In this document: positions 55,018 through 63,901 of the stretch, piece after piece
Layout of the letters: every line of letters starts with the position of its first letter
Numbering within the stretch: the stretch's first letter is position 1
DNA from: Neobacillus pocheonensis
Lineage (GTDB): Bacteria; Bacillota; Bacilli; Bacillales; Cytobacillaceae
Direction of reading: 5' to 3'
DNA: 64,000 bases
Assembly (NCBI GenBank): GCA_023702235.1
Contig: JAMQCR010000003.1
Coordinates: 520,501 to 584,500 of the forward strand
The notes under the pieces: model-generated
What the model was told of the DNA's origin: nothing
The model's input: the letters and a program-made list of their open reading frames with translations, nothing else
Database searches by the model: none
Position numbers and translations under genes: made by a program

Positions 55018-55335
55018 CTATATATAAATCTAGAGGAAAAACGGACATGGTCGTTTGAGCGTTTTAATGGCAAAATTATGACATTATTTTCAAGGATTTT
55101 TCGGTGGAAATCCTTAATCAGTAGGGTTAGTGCGAATTTTATTCAAGCGTTTGAGTAATATGGTTTCTAATCGAATTTTGTCAAGAAAAAGAGAATTTAT
55201 GAAGGGATTCTGAAAAAACTTGGATTTGAAAAATAATCTTAATAAACGTACACACTCCTTTTTATAGTTAGAAATTTAGTAAAAAAATCAATCATAAGTA
55301 GGGGCATAAGCCTGTGTTAGTCACTCGATAAGTTC
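55018..55335. repeat. Intergenic repeat family B, copy 2 (orphan)
   Basis: Roughly 80 percent identical by eye to 46936-47260, including CCTCTATATATAAATCTAGA GG, the palindrome variant TTATTCAAGCGTTTGAGTAA (55139-55158), TTTTGTCAAGAAA and ATCATAAGTAGGGGCATAAG. No gene homologous to 46139-46909 is next to it. Confidence 0.7.
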
Positions 55336-55630
55336 CTTTTATAAATGAAAGAAAGTATAGAATTTCCCTAACACAGTCCTTGATACGGTGGCATTTTTTA
55401 AATGGAGACAAATATTTTAAAGTGTATTTATATAGATTCCATGATCACCGAAAATTGAAAGAGATTGTAGGTTTCAAAAAGCAGGAGGCGACAAGAGTGG
55501 ATGTCTCCGAAAAGGTATATAGGACTACTAAAAACTAAAAAAACATGGTACAATATGAAATATATATAGTTTGTACGAAATCTTCTTGATAGGCATTTAT
55601 TATTAGAATCCAAAGTTAAATATAACCGGA

Positions 55631-55662
55631 AAAAATGCTGTAGTTATATCAGCATTTTTTTT
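55631..55662 (+). terminator. Hairpin terminator
   Basis: AAAAATGCTG-TAGTTATAT-CAGCATTTTT and further T. Confidence 0.65.
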
Positions 55663-55901
55663 ATTCTCTATCAAGTCACTATCCTAAATGTTAGAAGGGT
55701 ATTGTATTTTTTTTATTAGTTGAACTTTTTAATGAGCTATGATGAACTGCGTATCTTGTAATGGTGGTCAATATCCGAAATAATAGAGAGGATAAATACG
55801 CTTGAAATAGGACGACAGTTAAGTCAGCTTATCTGATGTGTATAGTACACAAGACAAATTACAAAATAGTATAAAGTAAAGGATTAACGAGGGAACAAGA
55901 G

Positions 55902-56789
55902 ATGAAAACACAACTAAGAGCTGATTTAATGCTACTAATGATTACATTTTTTTGGGGTGCATCTATCTTACTTACAAAAATTGGTCTCAATTACACGCAA
56001 GAATATAATTTAATCTCATTACGTTTCATTATTGCTTTTCTTTTATCAGCGATCGTATTTTACAAGCACTTAATTAAGACCGATTTTAAAACAGTTAAAT
56101 ATGCATTTATATTAGCTTCTATTTTATTTATCGTTTATGTTTTTGCGACTTTCGGTACAAAGTATACATCAGTTTCGAATGCTGGTTTCTTATTTAGTCT
56201 CACAGTCATATTTATTCCAGTTTTATCAACAATATTTTTAAAACAAAAGCCTGAAAAAAATGTAGTATTTGGAATTGTTCTAGCTATAGTAGGAATAGGT
56301 CTATTAACATTAAATAACGAATTAAAGACAGGCTATGGTGATCTATTTTGTATTCTTTGTGCTTTATTTTATGCAGTTCATATCATGGTTACTGGAACAA
56401 TAGCTAAGCATGTTAATTCCATTTCCCTTGGAGTTTTACAACTTGGTTTTGTTGGACTATTTAGTTTCATTTTCTCCATTTTTATGGAAACACCAAGACT
56501 TCCTAACAATTCTGAATCATGGTTTTCAATCTTAGCATTAAGTATATTTTGTACGGCAATCGCTTTCATTGTTCAAATAATTGCACAGCAATATACCAGT
56601 CCAACACATACAGGTCTTATTTTTTCATTAGAACCTGTTTTTTCAGCCGTTTTTGCTTTCTTCTTCACAGGTGAAACGCTTACATATAAAGGTTACATAG
56701 GTGCAACACTCTTATTAACAAGTGTATTAATTGCAGAATTAGATTTTAAAAGTTTATTAAAACTAAATTTTAAGAAGTATATAGAATAG
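55902..56789 (+). CDS. DMT-superfamily (EamA) transporter
   Basis: 295 aa, ten membrane helices in two EamA halves: LLMITFFWGASILLTKIGLN (first half start), FGTKYTSVSNAGFLFSLTVI FIPVLSTIFLKQKP (end of the first half), and AQQYTSPTHTGLIFSLEPVF SAVFAFFFTGETLTYKGYIG in the second. Exporters or importers of amino acids or metabolites; substrate unknown. GAGGGAACAAGAG lies before the ATG. Its own terminator follows. Confidence 0.85.
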   Translation: MKTQLRADLMLLMITFFWGASILLTKIGLNYTQEYNLISLRFIIAFLLSAIVFYKHLIKTDFKTVKYAFILASILFIVYVFATFGTKYTSVSNAGFLFSLTVIFIPVLSTIFLKQKPEKNVVFGIVLAIVGIGLLTLNNELKTGYGDLFCILCALFYAVHIMVTGTIAKHVNSISLGVLQLGFVGLFSFIFSIFMETPRLPNNSESWFSILALSIFCTAIAFIVQIIAQQYTSPTHTGLIFSLEPVFSAVFAFFFTGETLTYKGYIGATLLLTSVLIAELDFKSLLKLNFKKYIE

Positions 56790-56878
56790 AATTTTTTAAA
56801 AGGGGATACGGTGGAAAGTAACAAATGCATGTAATCCTGTTGAATACCATTCGCTACCAATGCTAAAAACGACCAAAA

Positions 56879-56911
56879 CCCTAGTGAAGTGCATCCACTA
56901 GGGCCTTTTTG
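56879..56911 (+). terminator. Terminator of the EamA gene
   Basis: CCCTAGTG-AAGTGCATC-CACTAGGG then CCTTTTTG. Confidence 0.75.
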
Positions 56912-56941
56912 TTTTATAGGTTTATTGTTTTCCTCTTACGA

Positions 56942-57190
56942 TTAAGATTTCAACTGACTATCTATTTCCATCGGCAGAGATTTCCGACGTAAGAAGAATG
57001 ATAGGCTAATAATAAGGATGAACGGAACACCAACAATCCACACCACACGGAAATCCGGAGAGAAGGCCATTGTAATCAGAATCGCACTTAAAAGAATAAT
57101 GCCAATCCACTGTAAGACGGGAAACAGCGGTGCCTTAATAGGGAGCGTTCCGGGATGGTATTCTATTCGGACGCCTAGACACTTTTTTCA
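56942..57190 (-). pseudogene. Amino-acid permease (APC family), C-terminal fragment
   Basis: The minus strand reads GVRIEYHPGTLPIKAPLFPV LQWIGIILLSAILITMAFSP then VGVPFILIISLSFFLRRKSL and stops at 56942: the last two helices and tail of GabP/RocE-like permeases. The first ten helices are missing and there is no start, so it is a relic. Confidence 0.6.
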
Positions 57191-57249
57191 AACTAAATGT
57201 TTCCAATCAGCCTAAGGCATAGTAAATCTATATCAGATAATAGATTATT

Positions 57250-57693
57250 TTATTGGCTTTTTAGTAGCATTTTATCTAATTCACGTACTTTATCATATGA
57301 ATTTAATAGTTGCTTAGGTACCAATGTTCTTCCATATTCCCAGGAATTCGTTTCTATTAGAGATAAAAGCTGTTCTTTTTCTTCTTCTTCACCATACATT
57401 ATTATCCTAGTATCATGTTTATTTTTCTTAAAATCTAAATAATAACCTAGTACATGATAAAGAATAATTTTAACAAAGTTTTCATCTGTCTCTTTAATTT
57501 TAAAGTTCATTTGATCTTTATATCCGTTAACTTGTAAGTAGTTAAACCTTATAGTATTGTGTGATACGTTATAACTCATTGGTGCAGTTAATTTATTGTT
57601 AAATTCATAATTTATATCTAAATTGTGCTCACGTAATGTATTTTCAATTATCTTCTCGATATCCCATATATATAATAGCATCTTATCAATCAC
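57250..57693 (-). CDS. Metallopeptidase-like protein with degenerate zinc motif
   Basis: 147 aa, GTG start with AAAGGG upstream. The middle reads NFVKIILYHVLGYYLDFKKN, which looks like an HExxH zincin helix (ILYHELGHYLDFKK) in which Glu became Val and the second His became Tyr. Without these, zinc binding and catalysis would be lost. The rest (EEEEKEQLLSLIETNSWEYG, LVPKQLLNSYDKVRELDKML) fits phage-like ImmA/IrrE metallopeptidase-type proteins, but with no xre partner next to it. Either an inactivated enzyme or a repurposed regulator. Confidence 0.5.
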   Translation of the reverse strand: MIDKMLLYIWDIEKIIENTLREHNLDINYEFNNKLTAPMSYNVSHNTIRFNYLQVNGYKDQMNFKIKETDENFVKIILYHVLGYYLDFKKNKHDTRIIMYGEEEEKEQLLSLIETNSWEYGRTLVPKQLLNSYDKVRELDKMLLKSQ

Positions 57694-57779
57694 TACCCTT
57701 TCAAAGACTTACTTCATTCTGAGTAATCTGCTCCCTCGTATAAAGTGGACAGGAGTGACACAAGGGGCTCCCAGTGATA

Positions 57780-58097
57780 TTATTTCTTCTCGACTTTTAC
57801 TAATCCTTTACCTAAATCATTCTTATCAAAATAGACTATGACTTCATCATGAACGTGTATCTTTTCATCCGAAAGAATGTTTTTAGCAGAAAAATGGATC
57901 CCAGTCCCGTCATCACCTTTGCCGTAGTATTGATTACCATTAATATTGCTAATCTTATATTCCAGCGTAGTGTATCCAGAGGAATCATTGCTATTAGTCC
58001 TTGTATTGTTAACAGGAGCAACAGTATGAGCTCTAACTAATACTAATGCAAATAAAATTGATGAGAGCACCACAAGGATGATCCCTTTTTTGAACAT
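57780..58097 (-). CDS. Small secreted protein, unknown function
   Basis: 105 aa with an N-terminal signal or anchor (FKKGIILVVLSSILFALVLV) and a beta-rich exported part: SGYTTLEYKISNINGNQYYG KGDDGTGIHFSAKNI, HDEVIVYFDKNDLGKGLVKV EKK, OB-like in rhythm. GGGGAGGTAG before the ATG. No family recognised; similar small proteins are common in Bacillus. Confidence 0.6.
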   Translation of the reverse strand: MFKKGIILVVLSSILFALVLVRAHTVAPVNNTRTNSNDSSGYTTLEYKISNINGNQYYGKGDDGTGIHFSAKNILSDEKIHVHDEVIVYFDKNDLGKGLVKVEKK

Positions 58098-58284
58098 GTT
58101 ACTCTACCTCCCCTTCTATTATTTTAAAAAAAGAAAGAGGAAATTAAATCCTTCTATTTTCCTTTAGTCTTTATACCTATGTCAGGATCCAATCAATGTC
58201 TCACCTAAGAGCCCTTATATTTGATAATATGACTTGAATAAACAAAAAGCCCCACATGGAGGCTAATAATTTGATTGTTAAAAT

Positions 58285-59586
58285 TTATTGAAGAGCAATT
58301 AAGGTCAATTGTTGACCCCTTTTTCCTTCAAGGGTTAGTGTTACTTTTTTTCCTTCTAGTTCAAATAATTCATTTACCATGTTGCCGAATGCTTTTGCAG
58401 CATATGTTCCACCATCAGACGTGATAAAACGAAAAGTTCCATGAGGGTCTACCCCTCCTATTTGAGCTGTTACTTTTATGTGATTCGTATCAGCTACAGT
58501 TATGGCCGGGATTTTGATTTGTTGTCCAATTTTCAACTTGGAAGAGTCTACTGTTGGATTTAGGTCTTGAAGGGATGCGACAGAGATACCTAATGATTTC
58601 CCGATTTTTGTAAAAGTATCCCCCTTCTTAATCATATACACAGATGAACTTGTATTTGTGTTGTTGCCTTTAACTATTCCATTTTGTGTTTTTGGTGGTT
58701 CGTTATTCGTTAAATATGTATCACTCACAAACGCTACTTTGCCGTTGAATTGAATCTGAGCCCAACCATTAGAAGTTGATTCTACAGACACATGATCGTT
58801 TAATTTTAGCGAACCTAATAGAGCACTGTTCGTAGAAGCTGCTTCTCTAACTCGTAACGATGTTGCCGTTACATACATTGTTTTTGCTTGAGATTTAGCT
58901 GTACTAGTAGTTTGGCTTGTTGTTGATTCAACTACTTGTTGTTGTGTAAGATAATCAGCACGCACAAAACAAACTTGTCCTTTAATCAGAATGCCAGCCC
59001 ATCCGTTTTCTACGAATGAAACCTTAACAACATCCCCTTTTTTATATTTTCCAATAATACTACTTTCAGTGTTCGGGTGAGACCGAATATTTAGTGTTGT
59101 GGCGGTAACCGTTCTGTCTTGTACTTTTGGTAATAGAATTTTTTTACCGGTAATGGAAGATAGCCCATTGGCATCTAATATTTCTTGTGCTGTAACACCA
59201 TGTTCCGCAGCAATAGTTTCAATTGTTTCACCACTTTTAACCTGGTACGTATATTCTTGAATAAATGCTGCATTCGCGCTGCTTCCTAAAAAGCCGAGAA
59301 CAATGGTGAAAATGCCAGTCACGACAAGTTTTTTTATTGGATTTTTTTGAATCCAGTTCTGAACCTGTGAAACATATGTATCCCAATTATCACGAATATC
59401 TTTTAGGAATCCTTTAATATCTAATACGTTTCGAATATTAAAATAATTTTCGTTATAATAGTCGCGTTTTTCCATCCTTGAAGTGAAAACCGGGACACTT
59501 TCTGTTTGCTTGCTTTTTCCGTGCGTTTCTTTCCTGCTTAGTGCTAATTCTCCATTTGCAAAAAATTCTTTCGTTGTAATAATCAA
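58285..59586 (-). CDS. Cell-wall-binding LysM/SH3 protein
   Basis: 433 aa. An N-terminal cytoplasmic segment (about 85 residues) precedes a membrane helix (LVVTGIFTIVLGFLGSSANA), then LysM (YQVKSGETIETIAAEHGVTA QEILDANGL), two bacterial SH3 domains (TLNIRSHPNTESSIIGKYKK GD; SLRVREAASTNSALLGSLKL ND), a second LysM (YMIKKGDTFTKIGKSLGISV ASLQDLNP) and a C-terminal beta domain ending TLTLEGKRGQQLTLIALQ. It binds peptidoglycan; no catalytic domain is seen. TTG start 59586 follows GGGGGAGCAGGAGAA; the frame stays open for another 29 codons upstream (IATIKIDNERITLHHNGGAG) without ATG/GTG, so the real start may differ. Confidence 0.75.
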   Translation of the reverse strand: MIITTKEFFANGELALSRKETHGKSKQTESVPVFTSRMEKRDYYNENYFNIRNVLDIKGFLKDIRDNWDTYVSQVQNWIQKNPIKKLVVTGIFTIVLGFLGSSANAAFIQEYTYQVKSGETIETIAAEHGVTAQEILDANGLSSITGKKILLPKVQDRTVTATTLNIRSHPNTESSIIGKYKKGDVVKVSFVENGWAGILIKGQVCFVRADYLTQQQVVESTTSQTTSTAKSQAKTMYVTATSLRVREAASTNSALLGSLKLNDHVSVESTSNGWAQIQFNGKVAFVSDTYLTNNEPPKTQNGIVKGNNTNTSSSVYMIKKGDTFTKIGKSLGISVASLQDLNPTVDSSKLKIGQQIKIPAITVADTNHIKVTAQIGGVDPHGTFRFITSDGGTYAAKAFGNMVNELFELEGKKVTLTLEGKRGQQLTLIALQ

Positions 59587-60323
59587 TTCTCCTGCTCCCC
59601 CATTATGGTGTAAAGTAATACGTTCATTATCAATTTTAATTGTTGCAATTCCAGATAAAATAATGAAAAATTAACAGACCTGATTTTGATTATGTATTAC
59701 TTTGTCGTATTAATGGGTATATATGTTCATGGTTTTCACTTAAATCTTTATTTTTTACTAAATGAAAGCCATTACAATATATCCCCATATGTAATATATC
59801 AAATACGGACAGAAAACTATATTAAATAGTCGAAAATAAAATATACTAGACAAATTACCTATTCAAAAAGGAGGAATTTCCTATGATGAGAATAGTTAAT
59901 CCAAAGCAACGAAATAGAAAATCAGCCTGCAATTCCCGTGCCTGTCACGCCTCTGATTTTGTCGAAGATTGATAGGTTTTCAGTTTGTAAAAAATGATTG
60001 AATGAAGATGCAACTAAATATTGTGAGGGTGGTTGGTTATCGCTCTTCTTTTCCTTTTTAGAGAAGGCGGTGATAATCGTGGGACGTGAAATGTTTATAA
60101 GAATTTTGAAGCGAGAGAGGTTATTGTTATTCTTATTTAAAGCCAACATTAGTAGACTATGATACCTTTTTGGCTTAAAGCGAGTTAAAGGTGCCTGACA
60201 CCTTTAAAATTCAAGGAGAGAGCCGATTTTTGTTTGAAGATTTATACTTGTATAAGTTTTTCAATATAACAAAGGGTATGTTAAACTTCAAAAGTGTGAA
60301 AACAACATTGATGAGGTGCTATA
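59587..60323. other. Intergenic region
   Basis: About 740 bases. Holds a possible 29-codon ORF (59883-59972), a GTCGAAGATTGATAGG box (about 59961-59976) shared with 54092-54107, and a short stem TTAAAGGTG-CCTGA-CACCTTTAA (60185-60207). No larger gene. Confidence 0.4.
59883..59972 (+). CDS. Possible 29-aa Cys-containing peptide
   Basis: AAAAAGGAGGAATTTCCT directly precedes ATGATG. The reading RIVNPKQRNRKSACNSRACH is basic with two Cys, ending in ASDFVED. Only the excellent ribosome site supports it; its last codons overlap a box that recurs at 54.09 kb, so it may be chance. Confidence 0.3.
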   Translation: MMRIVNPKQRNRKSACNSRACHASDFVED

Positions 60324-61490
60324 ATGAATACATTTTTACAAAATAATCCTACTCGGCTATTGTTCGGGGAAGGACAAATACAAAAACTACCTGAGGAATT
60401 GGGTCAAAAAGGTCTTAAAGTCTTAGTCGTATATGGCGGTGGAAGCATTAAGCGTAATGGTGTATATAATGATGTCATACGTGAATTGAAAAACGCTGAG
60501 GCATCTGTATTTGAACTATCTGGTGTAGAACCAAACCCTCGATTAAGCACAGTCCAAAGGGGCATTGATATTTGTAAATCTGAAGGGATAGATTTTTTAC
60601 TAGCAGTTGGTGGTGGAAGCGTAATCGATTGTACGAAGGCAATTGCTGTTGGTGCGAAATATGATGGGAACCCATGGGATTTGATTACGCAACAAGCTCC
60701 TATTGAATCTGCTTTACCAATTGGTACAGTACTTACCCTTGCTGCCACAGGTTCAGAAATGAACCCAGTTTCTGTAATTACCAATTGGGTAACGAAAGAT
60801 AAGCTTGGCTGGGAATCACCTCTTGTTTTTCCAACATTCTCAATTTTAGATCCGACTTATACGTACTCTGTTCCTCGTAATCAGACGGTATATGGGATTG
60901 TCGACAGCATGTCCCATGCATTGGAGCATTATTTCCATCGCACAGAAAACACGCCAGTGATCGATGGATTTATTGAATCCATATTAAGAACAGCTATTGA
61001 TAATGGACCAAAGCTACTCAATCAATTAGATTCATATAAATACAGAGAAACGATGATGTATATAAGTACCACAGCTTTCAATGGGACTCTTATGAATGGA
61101 ACGGATGGCGGAGATTGGGCGACACACCGAATTGAACATGCGATTTCTGCCATATATGACATTCCACATGGCGGAGGTCTCGCTATCCTATTCCCGAATT
61201 GGCTTGAACATGTACTTGAAGAAGATCCAAGTCGGGTTAAGCAGCTTGCTACGAACGTATTTGGTATAGAAGAAGAAGGAAAGAGTGATAAAGAAGTTGC
61301 AAGAGAAGGTGCGAAAGCTTTACGTGATTTCTGGAATTCACTGGGTGCTCCTAGTCGCTTAGCGGATTATAACATTGATGATAAACAATTTGATTCAATT
61401 ACTGTGAAGACGTTTATTAAACCAGGAGTAGGTACTTACAAGGAACTTGACGCAGAAAGTGTCATGGATATTCTAAAGCGATCATTATAA
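60324..61490 (+). CDS. Iron-containing alcohol dehydrogenase (butanol dehydrogenase type)
   Basis: 388 aa, family III ADH, like YugJ/YugK/BdhA. NAD(P)-binding GGGSIKRNGVYNDVIREL and AVGGGSVIDCTKAIAVGA; AATGSEMNPVSVITN; iron ligands in YGIVDSMSHALEHYFHRTEN (Asp, His) and RIEHAISAIYDIPHGGGLAI LFPNWLEH (two His). All ligands present. It reduces aldehydes such as butanal or acetaldehyde with NAD(P)H. GAGGTG lies before ATG. A terminator follows. Confidence 0.9.
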   Translation: MNTFLQNNPTRLLFGEGQIQKLPEELGQKGLKVLVVYGGGSIKRNGVYNDVIRELKNAEASVFELSGVEPNPRLSTVQRGIDICKSEGIDFLLAVGGGSVIDCTKAIAVGAKYDGNPWDLITQQAPIESALPIGTVLTLAATGSEMNPVSVITNWVTKDKLGWESPLVFPTFSILDPTYTYSVPRNQTVYGIVDSMSHALEHYFHRTENTPVIDGFIESILRTAIDNGPKLLNQLDSYKYRETMMYISTTAFNGTLMNGTDGGDWATHRIEHAISAIYDIPHGGGLAILFPNWLEHVLEEDPSRVKQLATNVFGIEEEGKSDKEVAREGAKALRDFWNSLGAPSRLADYNIDDKQFDSITVKTFIKPGVGTYKELDAESVMDILKRSL

Positions 61491-61505
61491 GGTTAAAAAA
61501 GTTAG

Positions 61506-61541
61506 GAGGACCGATAGCATTTTTTCGGTCCTCTTTTTCTT
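61506..61541 (+). terminator. Terminator of the alcohol dehydrogenase gene
   Basis: GAGGACCGA/TCGGTCCTC around TAGCATTTTT, then TTTTTC. Confidence 0.8.
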
Positions 61542-61770
61542 TAATATCCTACTTCTACTGCTGCATTTATATGTACATTAAATCACCGTGAAACACCTAA
61601 AATTCAAGATACAAAGTATCGCCGAGTCCTTTTAACGCCCATTGTTTCGCACAATGGAGGGAAAAGAATAGTGGCGTTGTGCCTATGATTGGGCTGCGGT
61701 ATGTGGTCTTTACCTCATGTCGCATTAATATCCCTATTACTACAAAAAAGATGAGGTAGTAGGAGTAAAG

Positions 61771-61805
61771 CAAAAAATAAGCTCACCTGTAAAATAAGTG
61801 AGCTC
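61771..61805 (-). terminator. Terminator of the glycosidase-like gene
   Basis: AGCTCAC/GTGAGCT stem (61780-61786, 61798-61804); on the minus strand the T-rich TTATTTTTTG follows. The gene stop is at 61845. Confidence 0.7.
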
Positions 61806-61844
61806 AGAAATAATACGAATGGAATAGCCTATAGAATTTTAATC

Positions 61845-63626
61845 TTAATTTCCTTTAAATTCTTTAATACTATTTTTTTTATTAATAAAATTACGTTCAA
61901 TCTCAATAAATCTATGATTATCCGTTTGGAAGAGTGCTGACTCTATTGCAGGTTGGATAATGATATTGTCTAGGTTTACCGTTTTGTTTTGGTTACCGCG
62001 AAGTGATACAGATACAGTATTACTGCCTTTAGTAAGGGTGGCTAATTTGCCGACTTTAATCAGTGTCAAATAGTCAGAATCGGTTGAATCAGCTACATTG
62101 CTACTTCCTACTAACTTATTATTCACGTAAACATCTAAGAAAAGAGAGCCTTCCGGAAGGTATTTCTTTTCAACCGCTGCATACACAAGTACATCTTCAT
62201 TTTGGTCGCTATGAATGGTCGTTTTAAGACCGTCCCCAGGAAGCATGCCTACAATGTCCCCGCTATAGCTCGCATCTCCGGTCCATTGGCTTTGAGGTTG
62301 TATGACTTGTGGATTACCTTGTGATGGCGAGAAATTCTCTGCTTCCAGAACGCTTTGAGTATGGCGTTCGACCGTCTTAGCATACAAATATTTTTGCGCA
62401 TCTGGGAGGTTATGAATGGCTTGTAACGCCATAAGAGCTTCAATCGTTGATTCTGCACCGGAATTCATGTTCACTTTTTTCGTAACACCGTTTATGCCAT
62501 CATAGCCTCTTCCTGTGCTTGGATCATACATTGTAAACTGTGCATCATTGTTTCCAGTAAACCAGGATGCTGCTATGCCTGCATATTTCGCATAGGTTTT
62601 ATCATGGGTTACTTTTGAAAGTTCTGAAAATCCTTGTACAAGCATGTCAACTCCATATGCGATTTGCTCGTCCTTTGCCATTGTAGGTGCCATCTCTTTA
62701 ATCATGCCATTAACTAGAATATGAGTAAAAAGATAATCAGCCTCTTTCTTAGCAGATTGAATCCATTGCTCTTTATGTAAAACTTGACCAGCTTTAGCTA
62801 GTGCGAAGGTTTGTGAACTTCCCCAGGCGTGCCATAAAGTGGGTGATCCGTTCCAATCAAGATGTGCACCGTATGGGTATTCATCAAAACTACCAAACTG
62901 AAATTTTGTCAAACCTTCTCCTATTTTCATCATGGAATCTTTTACGATAGGGTTAGGGCTGGCTGCATAATATTCTGAAAGGCTTAATAAGGCGTTTGAC
63001 ATCGCATCGAATCCATCAATCCAAGCAGGAACTTGGTAGCCATGAATCGTCGAATATTTTCCGTAATTTGGGTTCAATTTCTTTTGCAGGGCGTTATTTG
63101 CAAGCAAAAAGTGATTGTTCAACTCTTTGGCATATTGCGGATCGGCTTTGTTAAATATTTTATAACCATACCCTAAGGCCCACATTCCTCTTGCAGCCCA
63201 CCAATCAAATGATTTTATGCTAGTTGAACCATCCTTATTAATTGACAGATCCTTGTTGACGAAGTTATAGAATTCACCATCATCTGCCTGCATGTGCATG
63301 ACAAAGTTTAAAGCCATTTTTGCTTTATTAAGAGAATCTTGGTTTTTCGTCTGTTCATAGTCGTTTAAATAGACTACAGCTGCACGTGCTGTGTCATCCA
63401 CACAAGCAATTCCTTCACCTGATGCATCTACCCATTGATAGTTAGGGTATTCTGAATAAATATGTGTGAGTAACATTTCTTTGCCATCAATCTTAACTTC
63501 CTGATCTAGAGAATTGAGATGAGTTAAATTGATGTTCGTTCCTGTATCTTGTATACCTTTTGCGGAAACAGGTGCTGCAAAGGAAAATAAAAGAGCTAAA
63601 GAAAGTAAAACATTGGTTTTCTTCAA
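61845..63626 (-). CDS. Secreted (alpha/alpha)6-barrel glycosidase-like protein with CBM-like tail
   Basis: 593 aa. Sec signal peptide KKTNVLLSLALLFSFAAPVS AKG. Residues ~45-440 have the repeated helix-pair pattern of six-hairpin glycosidases/lyases: SGEGIACVDDTARAAVVYLN DY, NFVMHMQADDGEFYNFVNKD, SFDWWAARGMWALGYGYKIF, WHAWGSSQTFALAKAGQVL. Acidic pairs such as CVDDTAR and QADDGEF are candidate catalytic residues. The C-terminal ~150 residues are a beta sandwich (SVLEAENFSPSQGNPQV, LFLDVYVNNKLVGSSNVA, NKTVNLDNIIIQP) like CBM6/35. TTG start with GGAGGG upstream. It probably degrades an extracellular polysaccharide. No GH family can be assigned by eye. Confidence 0.7.
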   Translation of the reverse strand: MKKTNVLLSLALLFSFAAPVSAKGIQDTGTNINLTHLNSLDQEVKIDGKEMLLTHIYSEYPNYQWVDASGEGIACVDDTARAAVVYLNDYEQTKNQDSLNKAKMALNFVMHMQADDGEFYNFVNKDLSINKDGSTSIKSFDWWAARGMWALGYGYKIFNKADPQYAKELNNHFLLANNALQKKLNPNYGKYSTIHGYQVPAWIDGFDAMSNALLSLSEYYAASPNPIVKDSMMKIGEGLTKFQFGSFDEYPYGAHLDWNGSPTLWHAWGSSQTFALAKAGQVLHKEQWIQSAKKEADYLFTHILVNGMIKEMAPTMAKDEQIAYGVDMLVQGFSELSKVTHDKTYAKYAGIAASWFTGNNDAQFTMYDPSTGRGYDGINGVTKKVNMNSGAESTIEALMALQAIHNLPDAQKYLYAKTVERHTQSVLEAENFSPSQGNPQVIQPQSQWTGDASYSGDIVGMLPGDGLKTTIHSDQNEDVLVYAAVEKKYLPEGSLFLDVYVNNKLVGSSNVADSTDSDYLTLIKVGKLATLTKGSNTVSVSLRGNQNKTVNLDNIIIQPAIESALFQTDNHRFIEIERNFINKKNSIKEFKGN

Positions 63627-63732
63627 AAATATCCCTCCTGCATGTCTTTTTGTTTTTGGTCATCTTACTTATCGAGTAGTCGTAAGGGTGTATCCGGTAG
63701 AGATTTGAAGTTGTTCCTCCTTCCTGTGATAT

Positions 63733-63746
63733 TGGAAGCGCTAACA
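63733..63746 (-). promoter_or_regulatory. Probable cre (CcpA) site
   Basis: TGGAAGCGCTAACA matches the catabolite-responsive consensus TGWAANCGNTNWCA except at one W position. It lies about 60 bp downstream of the predicted transcription start of the glycosidase-like gene, a position suited to roadblock repression by CcpA when glucose is present. Confidence 0.7.
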
Positions 63747-63757
63747 AAAAATACAAA

Positions 63758-63787
63758 GTAACATTACAAAATAATTTGTAACGTTAC
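63758..63787. promoter_or_regulatory. Paired GTAACrTTAC operators, left pair
   Basis: GTAACATTAC (63758-63767) and GTAACGTTAC (63778-63787, perfect palindrome) have their centres 20 bp apart, on one DNA face. They lie between the predicted start site and the glycosidase gene. A LacI-family repressor is the likely type because of the central CG palindrome. Confidence 0.6.
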
Positions 63788-63805
63788 CATATGTTAACAA
63801 AAAAT

Positions 63806-63835
63806 ATTATATATCTTGTGTATTTATAAAGTCAA
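63806..63835 (-). promoter_or_regulatory. Sigma-A promoter of the glycosidase-like gene
   Basis: On the minus strand TTGACT (63835-63830), 18 bp, TATAAT (63811-63806). Near-perfect consensus. The 5' leader is about 170 nt and contains the operators and the cre. Confidence 0.7.
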
Positions 63836-63901
63836 TTTACTTTTCGAATTTTCGGAAAGTATGTTATCGTTGTAATAAGTGGATTAAATACAAAATAACT
63901 T

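Larger units (their letters stand above)
54616..55901. other. Gene-poor stretch carrying repeat B copy 2
   Basis: About 1.3 kb without a supportable gene. It contains repeat family B (55018-55335), a terminator-like hairpin at 55631-55662 and AT-rich sequence. Unlike copy 1, no HTH gene is present beside the repeat. Confidence 0.4.

Noticed and set aside
61560..61770. Possible gene or riboswitch between the ADH and glycosidase genes
   Set aside because: Only a small hairpin (CCATTGT/ACAATGG at about 61640-61660) is visible; no conserved RNA or ORF.
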